Part shown: in pieces, positions 1 to 9,352 of the stretch
Layout: the number at the start of each line of letters is the position of its first letter
How positions within the stretch are numbered: position 1 is the first letter of the stretch
Made by a program: the position numbers and the translations under genes
Assembly (NCBI GenBank): GCA_947501275.1
Contig: CANMVD010000002.1
Location: 434,001-498,000 of the forward strand
Direction: 5' to 3'
Origin: an uncultured Tateyamaria sp.
GTDB taxonomy: Bacteria; Pseudomonadota; Alphaproteobacteria; Rhodobacterales; Rhodobacteraceae
DNA length: 64,000 nucleotides
Notes under the pieces: generated by a model
Databases searched by the model: none
What the model saw: only the letters and a program-made list of their open reading frames with translations
Told to the model about the DNA's origin: nothing

Positions 1-109
1 TCCTGCGCGGGGCGCGTCAACACCGTCACGGTGCTGTAACCCAAATTTCATCCGCACGTCATATGCCTGCCCCATAGCGACCCCACAACATGTGGTAGGA
101 GGCGCTGAA

Positions 110-1051
110 ATGCCGATCCTCAGACTAAATGCGACAAATGCGGGTGTATCACTTGATGGCTCACCCGCGTCAGCATGGGCGTCTATCCGTCATGCCGCCA
201 CACACGGGACGGGCCCGGTCATCATCATGGTGCACGGTTTCAAATATGATCCCGAATGCGCGTCCTGTTCGCCGCACGAAACGATCTTTGGGCGCGCGTC
301 CAGCCACGATTCCGCACACATCGCGCAATGGCCCCGCCCCCTCGGCTTTTCGACCGAACAGCCCGACCAAGGGCTCGGGATCGCGTTTGGCTGGCGAGCG
401 CGGGGCGATCTGTGGAGCGCGCAACGATCGGCACACAGCGCAGGGCGCCATCTGGCCCGCGTGATCACCCACCTGCACAAGGTTGCTCCGCAACGCCCGA
501 TTCATGCAATCACCCACTCCATGGGATCCGAAGTTGTGTTTAAAGCGCTGCACCATCTGCACCCTGGCACTTTGACCCGGATCATCGCCCTGAGCGGGGC
601 AAGCTACACCAGTCGCGTCTGCGCAGCGATGCAAACGCCCGCCGGAACTACGGCCGAGTTGTTCAACATTACCAGCCGCGAAAACGATCTGTTCGATTTT
701 GTGTATGAGCGGCTGATGGCGCCACCGACGCCGCAGGATCGGGCTATGGGCACAGGCGTCCATGCGCCCAATGCGGTGAATATCCAGCTGGATTGCACAC
801 GCAGCCTTTCTGTTTTGACCGGCTTTGGCGCGCATATTGCGCCTCCCAATGCGCGGGTCTGTCACTGGTCCAGCTACACTCGCCCCGGCGCTTTGCAATT
901 TTACGGCCACGCCATGCGTCGCCCCCAAGACGTGCCCCTGCATGCCCTGCAACAGGATTTGCCGTCCGCGCCTGATCGGCGCTGGTCACGCATCTTTGCG
1001 CGCGCCCACCTGTCGCTGCCCTTGCCGCTGTCCCAGAAAACCGCATCATAA
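110..1051 (+). CDS. alpha/beta hydrolase, DUF900-like
   Basis: Predicted cytosolic serine hydrolase of about 313 residues. The sequence shows an oxyanion-type HGF at residues 42-44 after a hydrophobic strand (VIIMV) and a nucleophile elbow THSMGS at about 135-140 with Ser137, followed by a helix. This elbow and the preceding GWRARGD stretch resemble DUF900-type hydrolases. No signal peptide is seen. An in-frame GTG lies at 92, but the ATG at 110 sits a good distance behind GGAGG (98-102), so I chose 110. It precedes a GST gene on the same strand by 29 bases, so the two may be cotranscribed. The substrate cannot be told from sequence. Confidence 0.8.
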   Translation: MPILRLNATNAGVSLDGSPASAWASIRHAATHGTGPVIIMVHGFKYDPECASCSPHETIFGRASSHDSAHIAQWPRPLGFSTEQPDQGLGIAFGWRARGDLWSAQRSAHSAGRHLARVITHLHKVAPQRPIHAITHSMGSEVVFKALHHLHPGTLTRIIALSGASYTSRVCAAMQTPAGTTAELFNITSRENDLFDFVYERLMAPPTPQDRAMGTGVHAPNAVNIQLDCTRSLSVLTGFGAHIAPPNARVCHWSSYTRPGALQFYGHAMRRPQDVPLHALQQDLPSAPDRRWSRIFARAHLSLPLPLSQKTAS

Positions 1052-1080
1052 GCCCCTCAGACACAATGAGGACCTGTGCG

Positions 1081-1767
1081 ATGATTGATCTTTATTTCTG
1101 GCCCACGCCAAACGGCTGGAAAGCCTCTATCGCGCTGGAAGAGTTCGGGCTGCCCTACACCACCCACCTGATTAACATCTCGCAGGGCGACCAGTTCGAA
1201 CCAGACTTTCTCAAGATCTCGCCCAACAACCGGATGCCCGCGATCACCGACCCTGACGGGCCGGATGGCGCTCCGATCTCGATCTTTGAAAGCGGCGCGA
1301 TCCTGCAATACCTCGCCCGAAAGACAGGCAAATTCGCAGGCGCGAATGAGCGGGCGCGCATTGCGGTCGAACAATGGCTGATGTGGCAGATGGGCGGCGT
1401 TGGCCCTATGGCCGGGCAAAGCCATCACTTCCTGAAATACGCCCCACAAATGGGCCACGACATTCCTTATGCCAAGGACCGCTATCGAAATGAAACGGCG
1501 CGCCTTTACAGTGTTCTCGACCGGCAATTGGCCGACAACGAATATGTGGCGGGCGACTATTCCATTGCCGACATGGCGATCTGGCCCTGGGCATCCCTGT
1601 GGGAAGGTCAAGAGCAGACGCTTGACGATAAACCCAACCTTGCCAGATGGTTAGACACCGTGGGCGGGCGCCCCGGCGTCATCGCCGGGCGCGCCTTGCA
1701 CGCAGATTTGCGCAAAACCCATTACGATAAGAAAGGTCAGGACACCCTGTTCAAGCAGAAGTCCTAA
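1081..1767 (+). CDS. glutathione S-transferase family protein (YfcG/Ure2-like)
   Basis: About 228 residues with an N-terminal thioredoxin-like GST domain (IDLYFWPTPNGWK, then the cis-Pro region NNRMPAI and the glutathione-binding FESGAIL) and an all-helical C-terminal half ending in the W-rich AIWPWASLWEGQ segment. This pattern is that of nu-class/YfcG-like GSTs, which act on disulfides and peroxides with glutathione. The ATG at 1081 is preferred over an in-frame ATG at 1066 because the sequence between them provides the ribosome site (GAGGA). The stop overlaps by 4 bases the stop of the convergent NuoEF-like gene on the other strand. Confidence 0.88.
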   Translation: MIDLYFWPTPNGWKASIALEEFGLPYTTHLINISQGDQFEPDFLKISPNNRMPAITDPDGPDGAPISIFESGAILQYLARKTGKFAGANERARIAVEQWLMWQMGGVGPMAGQSHHFLKYAPQMGHDIPYAKDRYRNETARLYSVLDRQLADNEYVAGDYSIADMAIWPWASLWEGQEQTLDDKPNLARWLDTVGGRPGVIAGRALHADLRKTHYDKKGQDTLFKQKS

Positions 1768-3458
1768 ATCTCGTCGCCAAAGTGTTGCATCGTCAGTTTG
1801 ATTGGGTTCGGGGCCGCCTGCCCCAACCCGCAAATCGATGCATCCGCCATTGCCGTGCAGACCTCGTTCAACAGGCCCTGATCCCATGTCTCGGCCTGCA
1901 TCAACTTCACCGCCTTTTCGCAGCCCACGCGGCAGGGCGTGCATTGGCCACAGCTTTCGTCTTCAAAAAAGCGCAGCATGTTGAGTGCTGCGTCCCGCGC
2001 CTTGTCCTGATCCGACAATACCACCACAGCCGCGGAACCGATAAAGGTGCCGTGCGGTTGCAGCGTGTCGAAATCCAACGGAATGTCGTTCATCGTCGCT
2101 GGCAACAAACCGGAAGACGGGCCGCCCGGTTGATACGCCTTGAATACGTGGCCTTCGGCCATGCCGCCCGCCGCTTCGATGATGTCCGTAATGGTCGACC
2201 CGGCTGGCAGCAAATGCACGCCGGGTTTGGCGACACGGCCAGACACCGAATAACTGCGCAGGCCCTTGCGCCCGTTCTTTTCTGTACTGTTCAGAACGCC
2301 CGGCCCTTCCCGACAGATCCGCGTGATCCAGTGCAGCGTTTCGATATTGTGCACCAGCGTCGGGCGACCATGGATACCAACCTGTGCGACGTAGGGCGGG
2401 CGGTGGCGCGGCATGCCGCGCTTGCCCTCGATGGATTCGATCATCGCGGACTCTTCTCCGCAGATGTAAGCTCCGGCACCGCGGCGCAGGTCGATAAAAC
2501 CTTTTTCCACTACACCTGCGTCTTCCAGAGCCTTAATCTCACGGGCCAAAATCTCAAGCACCGCCGGATATTCATCCCGCATGTAGATAAAGGCGACGTC
2601 CGCCTCCACCGCCCATGCAGCGATCAACATCCCTTCAAGAAACAGATGAGGAACGCGCTCCAAGTAGAAGCGATCCTTGAATGTTCCGGGTTCGCCTTCG
2701 TCTCCGTTGACCGCCAGATAACGTGGCCCCGCATTGGCGCGCACAAAGCCCCACTTGGTGCCAGACGGGAACCCGGCACCGCCAAGACCGCGCAAACCGC
2801 TGTCCTTGATCTTGGCCTGCACGTCTTCCCAATCGCCGGAGGCGCGCAACGCGGTCAAGGTCTCATACCCCCCCGCCGCTGCATAATCCGCGTAGGTTTC
2901 ATAGTCGGGCACGTGGGCGTGGGTATCGCCTGCCGCAATGGCGGCGTGGACCTTCTCCGGCGTGGCCTGATCGATGTGGTTGTGGCCTAACTCCAACACG
3001 GGTGCCGTATCGCAACGTCCCATGCAAGGCGCGCGCAGAACACGCACTTCGGCGGGATCAAGGCCATCCTCAAGCGCCGACTTCAGTGCTTGCGCCCCGG
3101 CCAGTTCACAGCTCAGAGAATCGCACACCCGAATGGTCAACGCGGGGGGCGGCACCTCATCTTCTTTGACCACATCAAAATGCGCATAGAAGGTGGCAAC
3201 CTCGTAGACTTCGGCCATGCTCATGCGCATTTCTTCGGCCAAGGCGCGCAGATGGGCCGCAGACAAGTGGCCATATCTGTCCTGAATAAGATGCAGGTGT
3301 TCAATCAGCAGATCCGCTCGGCGCGGTGCTTCCCCAAGCAGGGCACGCACCTCGTCCCAGGCCTGATCGTCCAGCGCACGGCCCTTGGGACGCACGCGCC
3401 CCTTGCCCTTGCCAGATTTCCACACACCTTTTTTGCGATCCGCCTCATCCAACGCCAT
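1764..3458 (-). CDS. NuoE-NuoF fusion, NAD-linked formate dehydrogenase FdsG-FdsB-like diaphorase subunit
   Basis: A 564-residue fusion of the 24-kDa and 51-kDa NADH-dehydrogenase modules. Residues 1-190 are NuoE/FdsG-like with all four cysteines for a 2Fe-2S cluster (C112, C117, C145, C149). The rest is NuoF/FdsB-like: FMN/NADH-binding GLGGAGFP (224-231), NGDEGEPG (251-258), and a C-terminal 4Fe-4S set CGQCTPC (503-509) with C543. All redox ligands are present, so it should be a working NADH diaphorase module. Such proteins pair with a molybdenum formate dehydrogenase alpha subunit, but no fdsA/fdhF, fdhD or delta gene is next to it: a GST is convergent on one side and alkB divergent on the other. 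Start ATG at 3458 has GGGAG upstream. The alternative is another NAD-linked enzyme's diaphorase. Confidence 0.88.
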   Translation of the reverse strand: MALDEADRKKGVWKSGKGKGRVRPKGRALDDQAWDEVRALLGEAPRRADLLIEHLHLIQDRYGHLSAAHLRALAEEMRMSMAEVYEVATFYAHFDVVKEDEVPPPALTIRVCDSLSCELAGAQALKSALEDGLDPAEVRVLRAPCMGRCDTAPVLELGHNHIDQATPEKVHAAIAAGDTHAHVPDYETYADYAAAGGYETLTALRASGDWEDVQAKIKDSGLRGLGGAGFPSGTKWGFVRANAGPRYLAVNGDEGEPGTFKDRFYLERVPHLFLEGMLIAAWAVEADVAFIYMRDEYPAVLEILAREIKALEDAGVVEKGFIDLRRGAGAYICGEESAMIESIEGKRGMPRHRPPYVAQVGIHGRPTLVHNIETLHWITRICREGPGVLNSTEKNGRKGLRSYSVSGRVAKPGVHLLPAGSTITDIIEAAGGMAEGHVFKAYQPGGPSSGLLPATMNDIPLDFDTLQPHGTFIGSAAVVVLSDQDKARDAALNMLRFFEDESCGQCTPCRVGCEKAVKLMQAETWDQGLLNEVCTAMADASICGLGQAAPNPIKLTMQHFGDEI

Positions 3459-3668
3459 GACGCACTCCCTCGGGTCTGGTTTGGGCCACAGATATCAGCG
3501 CGCACAACGCCGCATCAGCCCAAAAGCGACGCGAAACGCGCCAAAGCACGCGCCGATACGCACCGCGCTGCCGCCAATCGGTCACGCTTTGGTCAGAATA
3601 GGATGCTAGGGCGGTAAGTGGACCCTGTGATAAGGTCCGTCGGTCTGCTCAGGAGTGATTCTGCCATC

Positions 3669-4838
3669 ATGATGCGCCTGTTGCCTTTTGTGGCGGCTTC
3701 GATGCTGCCCGCAGCGCTTTTGGCGCTGGCCTGCCTTTGGGGCGGGCTGTGGGCGTGGGCCGGGATCGGCGCGATCACGGTGGTTGTCTTTTTCCTCGAT
3801 AAACTGAGTGTCGAGGGGCAAATCTCGGACGCAACCGGGCATCGCCTGTCGGAGGCGTTGGGGCTGATACATTTTGCGCTGCTTGGCCTTGCCGTTTGGT
3901 CCATGGGCGGCCCCCTGCCGCTGCTCGACAAGGTACTGATCGTGGTAGGTTGCGGGCTGTATTTTGGCCAGATCTCCAATTCCAACGCCCACGAATTGAT
4001 CCACCGCGCGGCCCGTTGGCCGTTCCGATTGGGGGCATCGAACTACAGCAGCTTGCTTTTTGGGCACCATACCAGCGCGCACCGCCTGATCCACCATGTG
4101 CACGCAGGCACCGCACGCGACCCTGCCACCTCACGTCTGGGCGAAGGGTTCTGGCACTATCTGCCGCGCGCATGGATTGGCGGATTTCGCGCAGGTTTGC
4201 GCGCAGAGCGGCAGCGCCACGGCGGCGTGCGCTGGCCTGCCCCTTATGTTGGCTACTGTGTGGGCGCGGCCGTGGCGCTGATCGGTTCCTTTGCACTGGC
4301 CGGGATGGCGGGTGTTGCGGGGCTTGTGGCGATTGCCGCCTATGCCCAGATCCAGTTGATGCTGTCAGATTACGTGCAACATTACGGGCTTGAACGGCGC
4401 ATCCTCGCAGACGGCAAACCCGAGAAGATGGGGCCACAGCATTCATGGAACGCGCCGCATTGGTATTCCTCGGCCATGATGCTGAATGCGCCGCGACACT
4501 CGGCGCACCACATGCAGCCGGCCAAACCGTTTCCCGCACTGGACCTGACGCGCGGAGAGATGCCGATTCTGCCCCAATCCCTGCCCGTCATGGCGGTGAT
4601 TGCACTGGTGCCACCCCTCTGGCGCCGCCTGATGGACAAACGGGTAGCTGCATGGCACGCACGCGGCCTGCAGGATCCTGCCGAGATTGCACGCGCCGTT
4701 CACGATAAGCTGACTGCGGGTGGCATCACCGGCCCGGCTCTGCCACACTCTCCCCATGACAAAGATCGCCCTTCCGCTCCTGTTATCCCTCATCGCGCCA
4801 ATGGCTCAAGCCGAGCCGATGACAGCGGCCGAATTTGA
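3669..4838 (+). CDS. alkB: alkane 1-monooxygenase-like membrane di-iron hydroxylase (AlkB family)
   Basis: About 389 residues. Hydrophobic segments fill the N-terminal 100 residues and there is another pair near residues 195-230. The eight-histidine non-haem di-iron signature is visible: HELIH (about 108-112), HHTSAHRLIHHVH (about 133-145), the QHYGLER segment (237-243) and RHSAHH (276-281). The family hydroxylates terminal C-H bonds of alkanes or related chains in the inner membrane, using rubredoxin electrons; no rubredoxin gene is nearby. An in-frame GTG at 3618 is possible, but ATG 3669/3672 follows AGGAG (3651-3655). The polar tail beyond about residue 360 runs 83 bases into the next gene in another frame. 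Confidence 0.88.
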   Translation: MMRLLPFVAASMLPAALLALACLWGGLWAWAGIGAITVVVFFLDKLSVEGQISDATGHRLSEALGLIHFALLGLAVWSMGGPLPLLDKVLIVVGCGLYFGQISNSNAHELIHRAARWPFRLGASNYSSLLFGHHTSAHRLIHHVHAGTARDPATSRLGEGFWHYLPRAWIGGFRAGLRAERQRHGGVRWPAPYVGYCVGAAVALIGSFALAGMAGVAGLVAIAAYAQIQLMLSDYVQHYGLERRILADGKPEKMGPQHSWNAPHWYSSAMMLNAPRHSAHHMQPAKPFPALDLTRGEMPILPQSLPVMAVIALVPPLWRRLMDKRVAAWHARGLQDPAEIARAVHDKLTAGGITGPALPHSPHDKDRPSAPVIPHRANGSSRADDSGRI

Positions 4839-5151
4839 AGCCTACGTCACCGGCAAAACACTGTTCTACGGGCGCTTGGGGGACCCGTACGGCGCTGAGA
4901 TCTATCACGAAAACCGGCGGGTAACGTGGTCATTCCTCGATGGGGAATGCAAGGAAGGTTACTGGTACGAAAGCGGCACAAACATCTGTTTCGTCTATGA
5001 AGACCGCATTGATCCGCAGTGCTGGACATTCGAGCGCGGCGCGCGCGGCTTGACCGCCACTTTTGAAAACGACCCTACCAGCGCAGATTTGTACGAAGCC
5101 GAAGACATTGGCGAGGAAATGGTCTGCCTCGGCCCTAAGATCGGCGTCTGA
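4756..5151 (+). CDS. small secreted protein of unknown function
   Basis: 131 residues. A signal peptide is clear: MTK, a leucine-rich core, then cleavage after AQA near residue 19. The mature part is acidic and contains four or five cysteines and several aromatic residues (FYGRLGDPYGAEIYH, GYWYESGTNICFVYE, PQCWTFERG). Similar short exported proteins are common in Rhodobacteraceae without known function. The start lies inside the end of alkB, so translation may be coupled. I do not recognise a named family. Confidence 0.72.
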   Translation: MTKIALPLLLSLIAPMAQAEPMTAAEFEAYVTGKTLFYGRLGDPYGAEIYHENRRVTWSFLDGECKEGYWYESGTNICFVYEDRIDPQCWTFERGARGLTATFENDPTSADLYEAEDIGEEMVCLGPKIGV

Positions 5152-5170
5152 CAAGCGATTATGGGCCGTG

Positions 5171-6718
5171 TCAGAACAAGGATCCCTGCTCAGGTTTGGG
5201 GGGTGCGGCCTTGCGCGTAGGTTTGCTGCTGCCACCCACGGACAGGCGCCCATCGCTGAATTCAATCTCAAGCCCAGACGCCTGCGCTGCCGCGGCCTTG
5301 GTTGTCACGATCTGATCGCCCGCACTGCGCACCACCGCATAGCCACGCGCCAGCGTCGCCTTGTAGCCCAGCGTTTCGCGTAACCGGTCCATCGCAATCA
5401 GGCGTTGACGCAACCCATCCACCTGTCCGCGCCCCGCAACACCCAACCTCTGCACCACGTTTTCAAATCGGCGGGCCGCCTGTACCCGTTCGCGTTCCAG
5501 CATCTGGGGGCTGAAGCGCGCAGCCCGTGACGCCAACTGATCCCGGCGATTGGCGCTCACCCGTTGCAATGCAGGCGCCAACCGGGCCGACAGCGCGTCA
5601 AGCCGCTGGCGCTCTGCCCGGATCTGACGCTGCAATGTCGATGGGCGCAGACTGCCCGACACATCAGACAGGTGCACCTTGCGTCGCTGCACTCCGCCAA
5701 TCAGCGCAGGGCCAAGGCGGTCACCCAGCACATCCAAGCGCTGCCGTGGACCTTCCACCAGCGCGTCAGCCCGGGGCAAAGCGCGGCCCAGATCCCGCAA
5801 GCGCTGCGTGCGGCGCTGCAATCCACCGCTGAGCGCAGCACTCATCCGGGCCGATGCGCCGTCAAGCCACGCCATCAACTCATGGCGCACAGGCACGGCC
5901 AGTTCTGCCGCCGCCGTCGGGGTCGGTGCCCGTTTGTCCGACACGAAATCGATCAGGGTCGTGTCCGTCTCGTGACCCACAGCCGAGATCAGGGGAATCT
6001 GCGACGCAGCAGCCGCACGCGCGACGACCTCTTCGTTAAAGCCCCACAGATCCTCGACCGATCCCCCACCACGGGCCACAATCAGCAGATCGGGGCGCGG
6101 GATCGCACCACCGGGGTTGAGCGCGTTGAACCCTTCGATGGCGCGGGCGACCTCGGGGGCGCATTTTGCACCCTGCACGGCAACTGGCCAAATCAGCACT
6201 TTGCGCGGGAACCGGTCCCGCAAGCGGTGCAGGATGTCACGGATGACCGCGCCCGAAGGCGATGTCACGACCCCGATCACATCCGGCAGATAGGGCAGCG
6301 GGCGCTTGCGCTCAGCATCAAACAAACCTTCGCTTTGCAGCTGTACCTTGCGCTTTTCCAGCAACGCCATAAGAGCACCCATGCCCGCTGGCTTTATGTC
6401 TTCGATAACCACCTGATACTTGGACTGACCGGGAAAGGTGGTCAAACGACCTGTCGCAACAACTTCCATCCCCTCTTCGGGCTGGGTCTGTAAGCGGCTG
6501 GCGACACCTTTCCACATCACGCCGGCAATCACAGCCCGATCATCCTTGAGGTCCAGATACACGTGCCCCGAACGCGGACGGCTCACCCGCCCCACTTCGC
6601 CCTTGATCCGGATATGAGAAAACTCGCCCTCGATCAGCCGTTTTACGGCGCCCGAAATTTCGGACACGCTGAATTCAGGAGAATTCACCCCCTCGGCGGG
6701 ATCATCAATCAGGTCCAT
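5171..6718 (-). CDS. xseA: exodeoxyribonuclease VII large subunit
   Basis: 515 residues. The N-terminal OB-fold (FSVSEISGAVKRLIEGEF, then the HVYLDLKDDRA strand) binds single-stranded DNA. The catalytic domain carries GVVTSPSGAVIRDI, RGGGSVEDLWGFNEE and GHETDTTLIDFVSDKRAPTP, all hallmark XseA motifs. A long coiled-coil stretch follows. With XseB it degrades single-stranded DNA to oligonucleotides in repair. The frame stays open upstream to 6925, but that would run into purD; the ATG at 6718 has AAGGAAG upstream and begins the conserved domain, so I use it. It is divergent from purD with a 71-base promoter gap. xseB is not in the window. Confidence 0.95.
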   Translation of the reverse strand: MDLIDDPAEGVNSPEFSVSEISGAVKRLIEGEFSHIRIKGEVGRVSRPRSGHVYLDLKDDRAVIAGVMWKGVASRLQTQPEEGMEVVATGRLTTFPGQSKYQVVIEDIKPAGMGALMALLEKRKVQLQSEGLFDAERKRPLPYLPDVIGVVTSPSGAVIRDILHRLRDRFPRKVLIWPVAVQGAKCAPEVARAIEGFNALNPGGAIPRPDLLIVARGGGSVEDLWGFNEEVVARAAAASQIPLISAVGHETDTTLIDFVSDKRAPTPTAAAELAVPVRHELMAWLDGASARMSAALSGGLQRRTQRLRDLGRALPRADALVEGPRQRLDVLGDRLGPALIGGVQRRKVHLSDVSGSLRPSTLQRQIRAERQRLDALSARLAPALQRVSANRRDQLASRAARFSPQMLERERVQAARRFENVVQRLGVAGRGQVDGLRQRLIAMDRLRETLGYKATLARGYAVVRSAGDQIVTTKAAAAQASGLEIEFSDGRLSVGGSSKPTRKAAPPKPEQGSLF

Positions 6719-6789
6719 GACGCTTCCTTGTGCCTGCGCTCGCGCCAGCTTAGAACGCCCAGCAACGAAGGCCAAGAAGGGCAGCGCAC

Positions 6790-8055
6790 ATGAATATCCT
6801 GATCTTAGGTGGCGGCGGGCGGGAACACAGCCTCGCTTGGGCCGTTCTGCAAAATCCCAAATGCGACAGGCTTGTTGTGGCTCCGGGAAATGCGGGGATC
6901 GCCGCGATTGCGGATTGCGCCGCACTCAACATCGAAGATCCGGGACAGGTTGTGGATTTCGTGCACGCCGAAAGTATCGATTTCGTGATCATCGGCCCCG
7001 AAGCCCCGCTGGCCGCAGGGGTCGCAGACCGCCTGCGCGAGGCAGGCGTGCTGGTGTTCGGGCCAAGCAAGGCCGCCGCCCAACTCGAAGCGTCCAAAGC
7101 CTTCACCAAACAGATCTGCGACGCCGCAGGTGCGCCCACAGCTGCCTATGGGCATTTCACGGATGCAGAAGCAGCCAAGGCTCATGTCACGGCCCAAGGT
7201 GTCCCCATCGTGGTCAAGGCAGACGGGCTGGCGGCTGGCAAAGGTGTGATCATCGCCGAAACCATAGCACAGGCGCATGCAGCCATCGACGATATGTTCG
7301 GCGGTGCCTTCGGGGGGGCTGGCGCTGAAGTGGTGATCGAAGAATTCATGCAAGGCGAAGAGGCCTCGTTTTTTGTTCTTTGCGACGGAACCAACGTGCT
7401 GCCCATCGGCACGGCCCAAGATCACAAGCGTGTAGGGGCCGGCGACACCGGGCCCAACACAGGCGGCATGGGGGCCTACACTCCTGCCCCCGTCCTGACC
7501 GACACCATCGCCGCCCGCGCCCTGGACGAAATCATCAAACCGACCATGGCCGAAATGGAACGTCGCGGCACTCCGTATCAGGGCGTGCTCTACGCCGGGC
7601 TGATGATCGAAAACGGCGCTCCGCGGCTGGTGGAATACAACGTGCGCTTTGGCGATCCCGAATGCCAGGTGCTGATGATGCGACTTGGCGCGCAAGCCCT
7701 CGACCTGATGCAGGCCACTGCCGAAGGGCGGCTGGCCGAGGCACAAGTGAACTGGGCGCAGGACCACGCGATAACAGTGGTGATGGCCGCAAACGGCTAT
7801 CCCGGCGCTTATGAAAATGGGGCTGTAATCCAAGGGCTCGAAGCGCTGCCAGATGACCCCGACCACATCGTTTTCCACGCCGGAACAACGGAAAAAGACG
7901 GGCAGATCACCGCATCCGGTGGGCGTGTGCTCAACGTCACGGCCCGCGGCGCAACACTGCAACACGCCGCAGAACGGGCCTATGACATGGTCAATAAAAT
8001 CGACTTTCCGGACGGTTTCTACCGCTCTGACATCGGCTGGCGTGCCCTCAAGTAA
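6790..8055 (+). CDS. purD: phosphoribosylamine--glycine ligase
   Basis: 421 residues, the usual length. It carries the N-terminal glycine-rich start LILGGGGREHSLAWA, the ATP-grasp loop VKADGLAAGKGVIIAE, GPNTGGMGAY, and the metal-binding EYNVRFGDPECQ. The enzyme joins glycine to 5-phosphoribosylamine with ATP to make GAR, the second step of purine synthesis, in the cytosol. It stands alone here, divergent from xseA and followed by a copy of the dispersed intergenic repeat that may act as its 3' end. Confidence 0.97.
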   Translation: MNILILGGGGREHSLAWAVLQNPKCDRLVVAPGNAGIAAIADCAALNIEDPGQVVDFVHAESIDFVIIGPEAPLAAGVADRLREAGVLVFGPSKAAAQLEASKAFTKQICDAAGAPTAAYGHFTDAEAAKAHVTAQGVPIVVKADGLAAGKGVIIAETIAQAHAAIDDMFGGAFGGAGAEVVIEEFMQGEEASFFVLCDGTNVLPIGTAQDHKRVGAGDTGPNTGGMGAYTPAPVLTDTIAARALDEIIKPTMAEMERRGTPYQGVLYAGLMIENGAPRLVEYNVRFGDPECQVLMMRLGAQALDLMQATAEGRLAEAQVNWAQDHAITVVMAANGYPGAYENGAVIQGLEALPDDPDHIVFHAGTTEKDGQITASGGRVLNVTARGATLQHAAERAYDMVNKIDFPDGFYRSDIGWRALK

Positions 8056-8070
8056 CGGCAAACCCCCGAT

Positions 8071-8127
8071 CTTCTTCTGACCAAAAGTACCACGGGGGAG
8101 GCTGCAAGCCGGGGGCAGAGCCCCTCG
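8071..8127 (+). repeat. dispersed intergenic repeat, copy A
   Basis: The stretch begins with CTTCTTCTGACC, continues through a degenerate TACCACGGGGGAGGC and ends with the GC hairpin GGGGGCAGAGCCCC (about 8111-8124). It lies between the ends of purD and a convergent gene. Related copies occur at 26617, 27144 and 44739. Confidence 0.7.
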
Positions 8128-8134
8128 GACCGCC

Positions 8135-8904
8135 CTACGGCGCGCAGGCCATCGCTCGGGCAAAGGCGGCACGGCTGGTATCCGGGCCCAGAACCGTCTG
8201 TGCGAAATCGTTTCCGTCCCACGTGACAGACACCAATTCGCGCCAATTGGCCGAGGCAAGGATCATCTCTGGCCCCGTCCCGCAATCGCGGATACCGCCC
8301 GCAATATCCGCCTCGCCAATTCGGTGATTGGTCAAGCCGCCAAGCTCAGCCACCTCAACAAGCGCGGAGCCGCTGACCCGAAAGATGCGCAACACACGCG
8401 CCAGATGTGGGCGGTCGATCCACGCGATTTCAACCCGCCCATCCCCATCCAGATCTGACACCCCAAGAGGGGCCAGCCACCGGTTTTGCTGACCGATAAA
8501 GGGGCCGGCAATGGCACGCACTCCGTCCGGGTTGGGATCGATGATCAAGGCACGTGCGCCTTGGCCCGGCTCGCTGTTGACAACGAGTACCTCGGGCAAA
8601 GGATCATCGCCCAGCTCAATCACACGGGGCGCGACATCTTCAAAAATGCCCACATCAAGGTTATACACCAGTGACGGCGCGCCGCCGGTAAAGGACGCAT
8701 CCGCCGCAGGTCCCCAATCCAAGGTCAGATTGGCCCATTCGGGCGTGTCCCCAAGAATGGTGTGGCCATACGGGCGAGAGGGTGGCGGATCACCTAGAAA
8801 ACAGGCCTGTGCCAAAACAGCCCCATCCCCGGGGGTGCAAACATCTTGTGCCCTGGCACCTCCGCCCGCCGCAAGGGCCAGCACAAAAGCCAAGGCAAAC
8901 CGCA

Positions 8905-8905
<1 letters not shown>
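8135..8905 (-). CDS. secreted FG-GAP/VCBS repeat-like protein
   Basis: 256 residues with a signal peptide (MRFALAFVLALAAGGGARA, cleavage before QDVC). The mature part resembles a beta-propeller of FG-GAP type: PLPEVLVVNSE, and a calcium-loop-like DLDGDGRVEIAW near the middle. Function unknown; such domains sit in periplasmic or surface proteins. Its ATG shares one base with the stop of the upstream ferredoxin gene (TGATG at 8905), so the two are translationally coupled. Confidence 0.8.
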
Positions 8906-9276
<371 letters not shown>

Positions 9277-9335
9277 TTAGGCTGCGCCAGCCCTTTTGCG
9301 ACTCTGCATTTTGCCACTTGCGACAGATGACATTT

Positions 9336-9350
9336 GTTCTATCTTTGTTC
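9336..9350 (+). promoter_or_regulatory. SOS box (LexA site) before the dnaE2 remnant
   Basis: GTTC-TATCTTT-GTTC is an exact match to the direct-repeat LexA operator GTTC-N7-GTTC known from Rhodobacter and other Alphaproteobacteria. It ends 2 bases before the ATG at 9353, so LexA bound here would block expression of the following open frame. Confidence 0.75.
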
Positions 9351-9352
9351 TC

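Noticed and set aside
1-39. Possible tail of an upstream gene ending TAA at 39
   Set aside because: Only 12 codons are visible; too short to support.
1782-2990. 402-codon plus-strand frame opposite the NuoEF fusion
   Set aside because: Antisense to a gene with all Fe-S ligands; no family match.
5564-6493. 309-codon plus-strand frame opposite xseA
   Set aside because: Shadow of xseA; composition Arg/Gln/Pro-biased.
6805-8259. Long minus-strand frame opposite purD
   Set aside because: Shadow of purD; no domain or motif.
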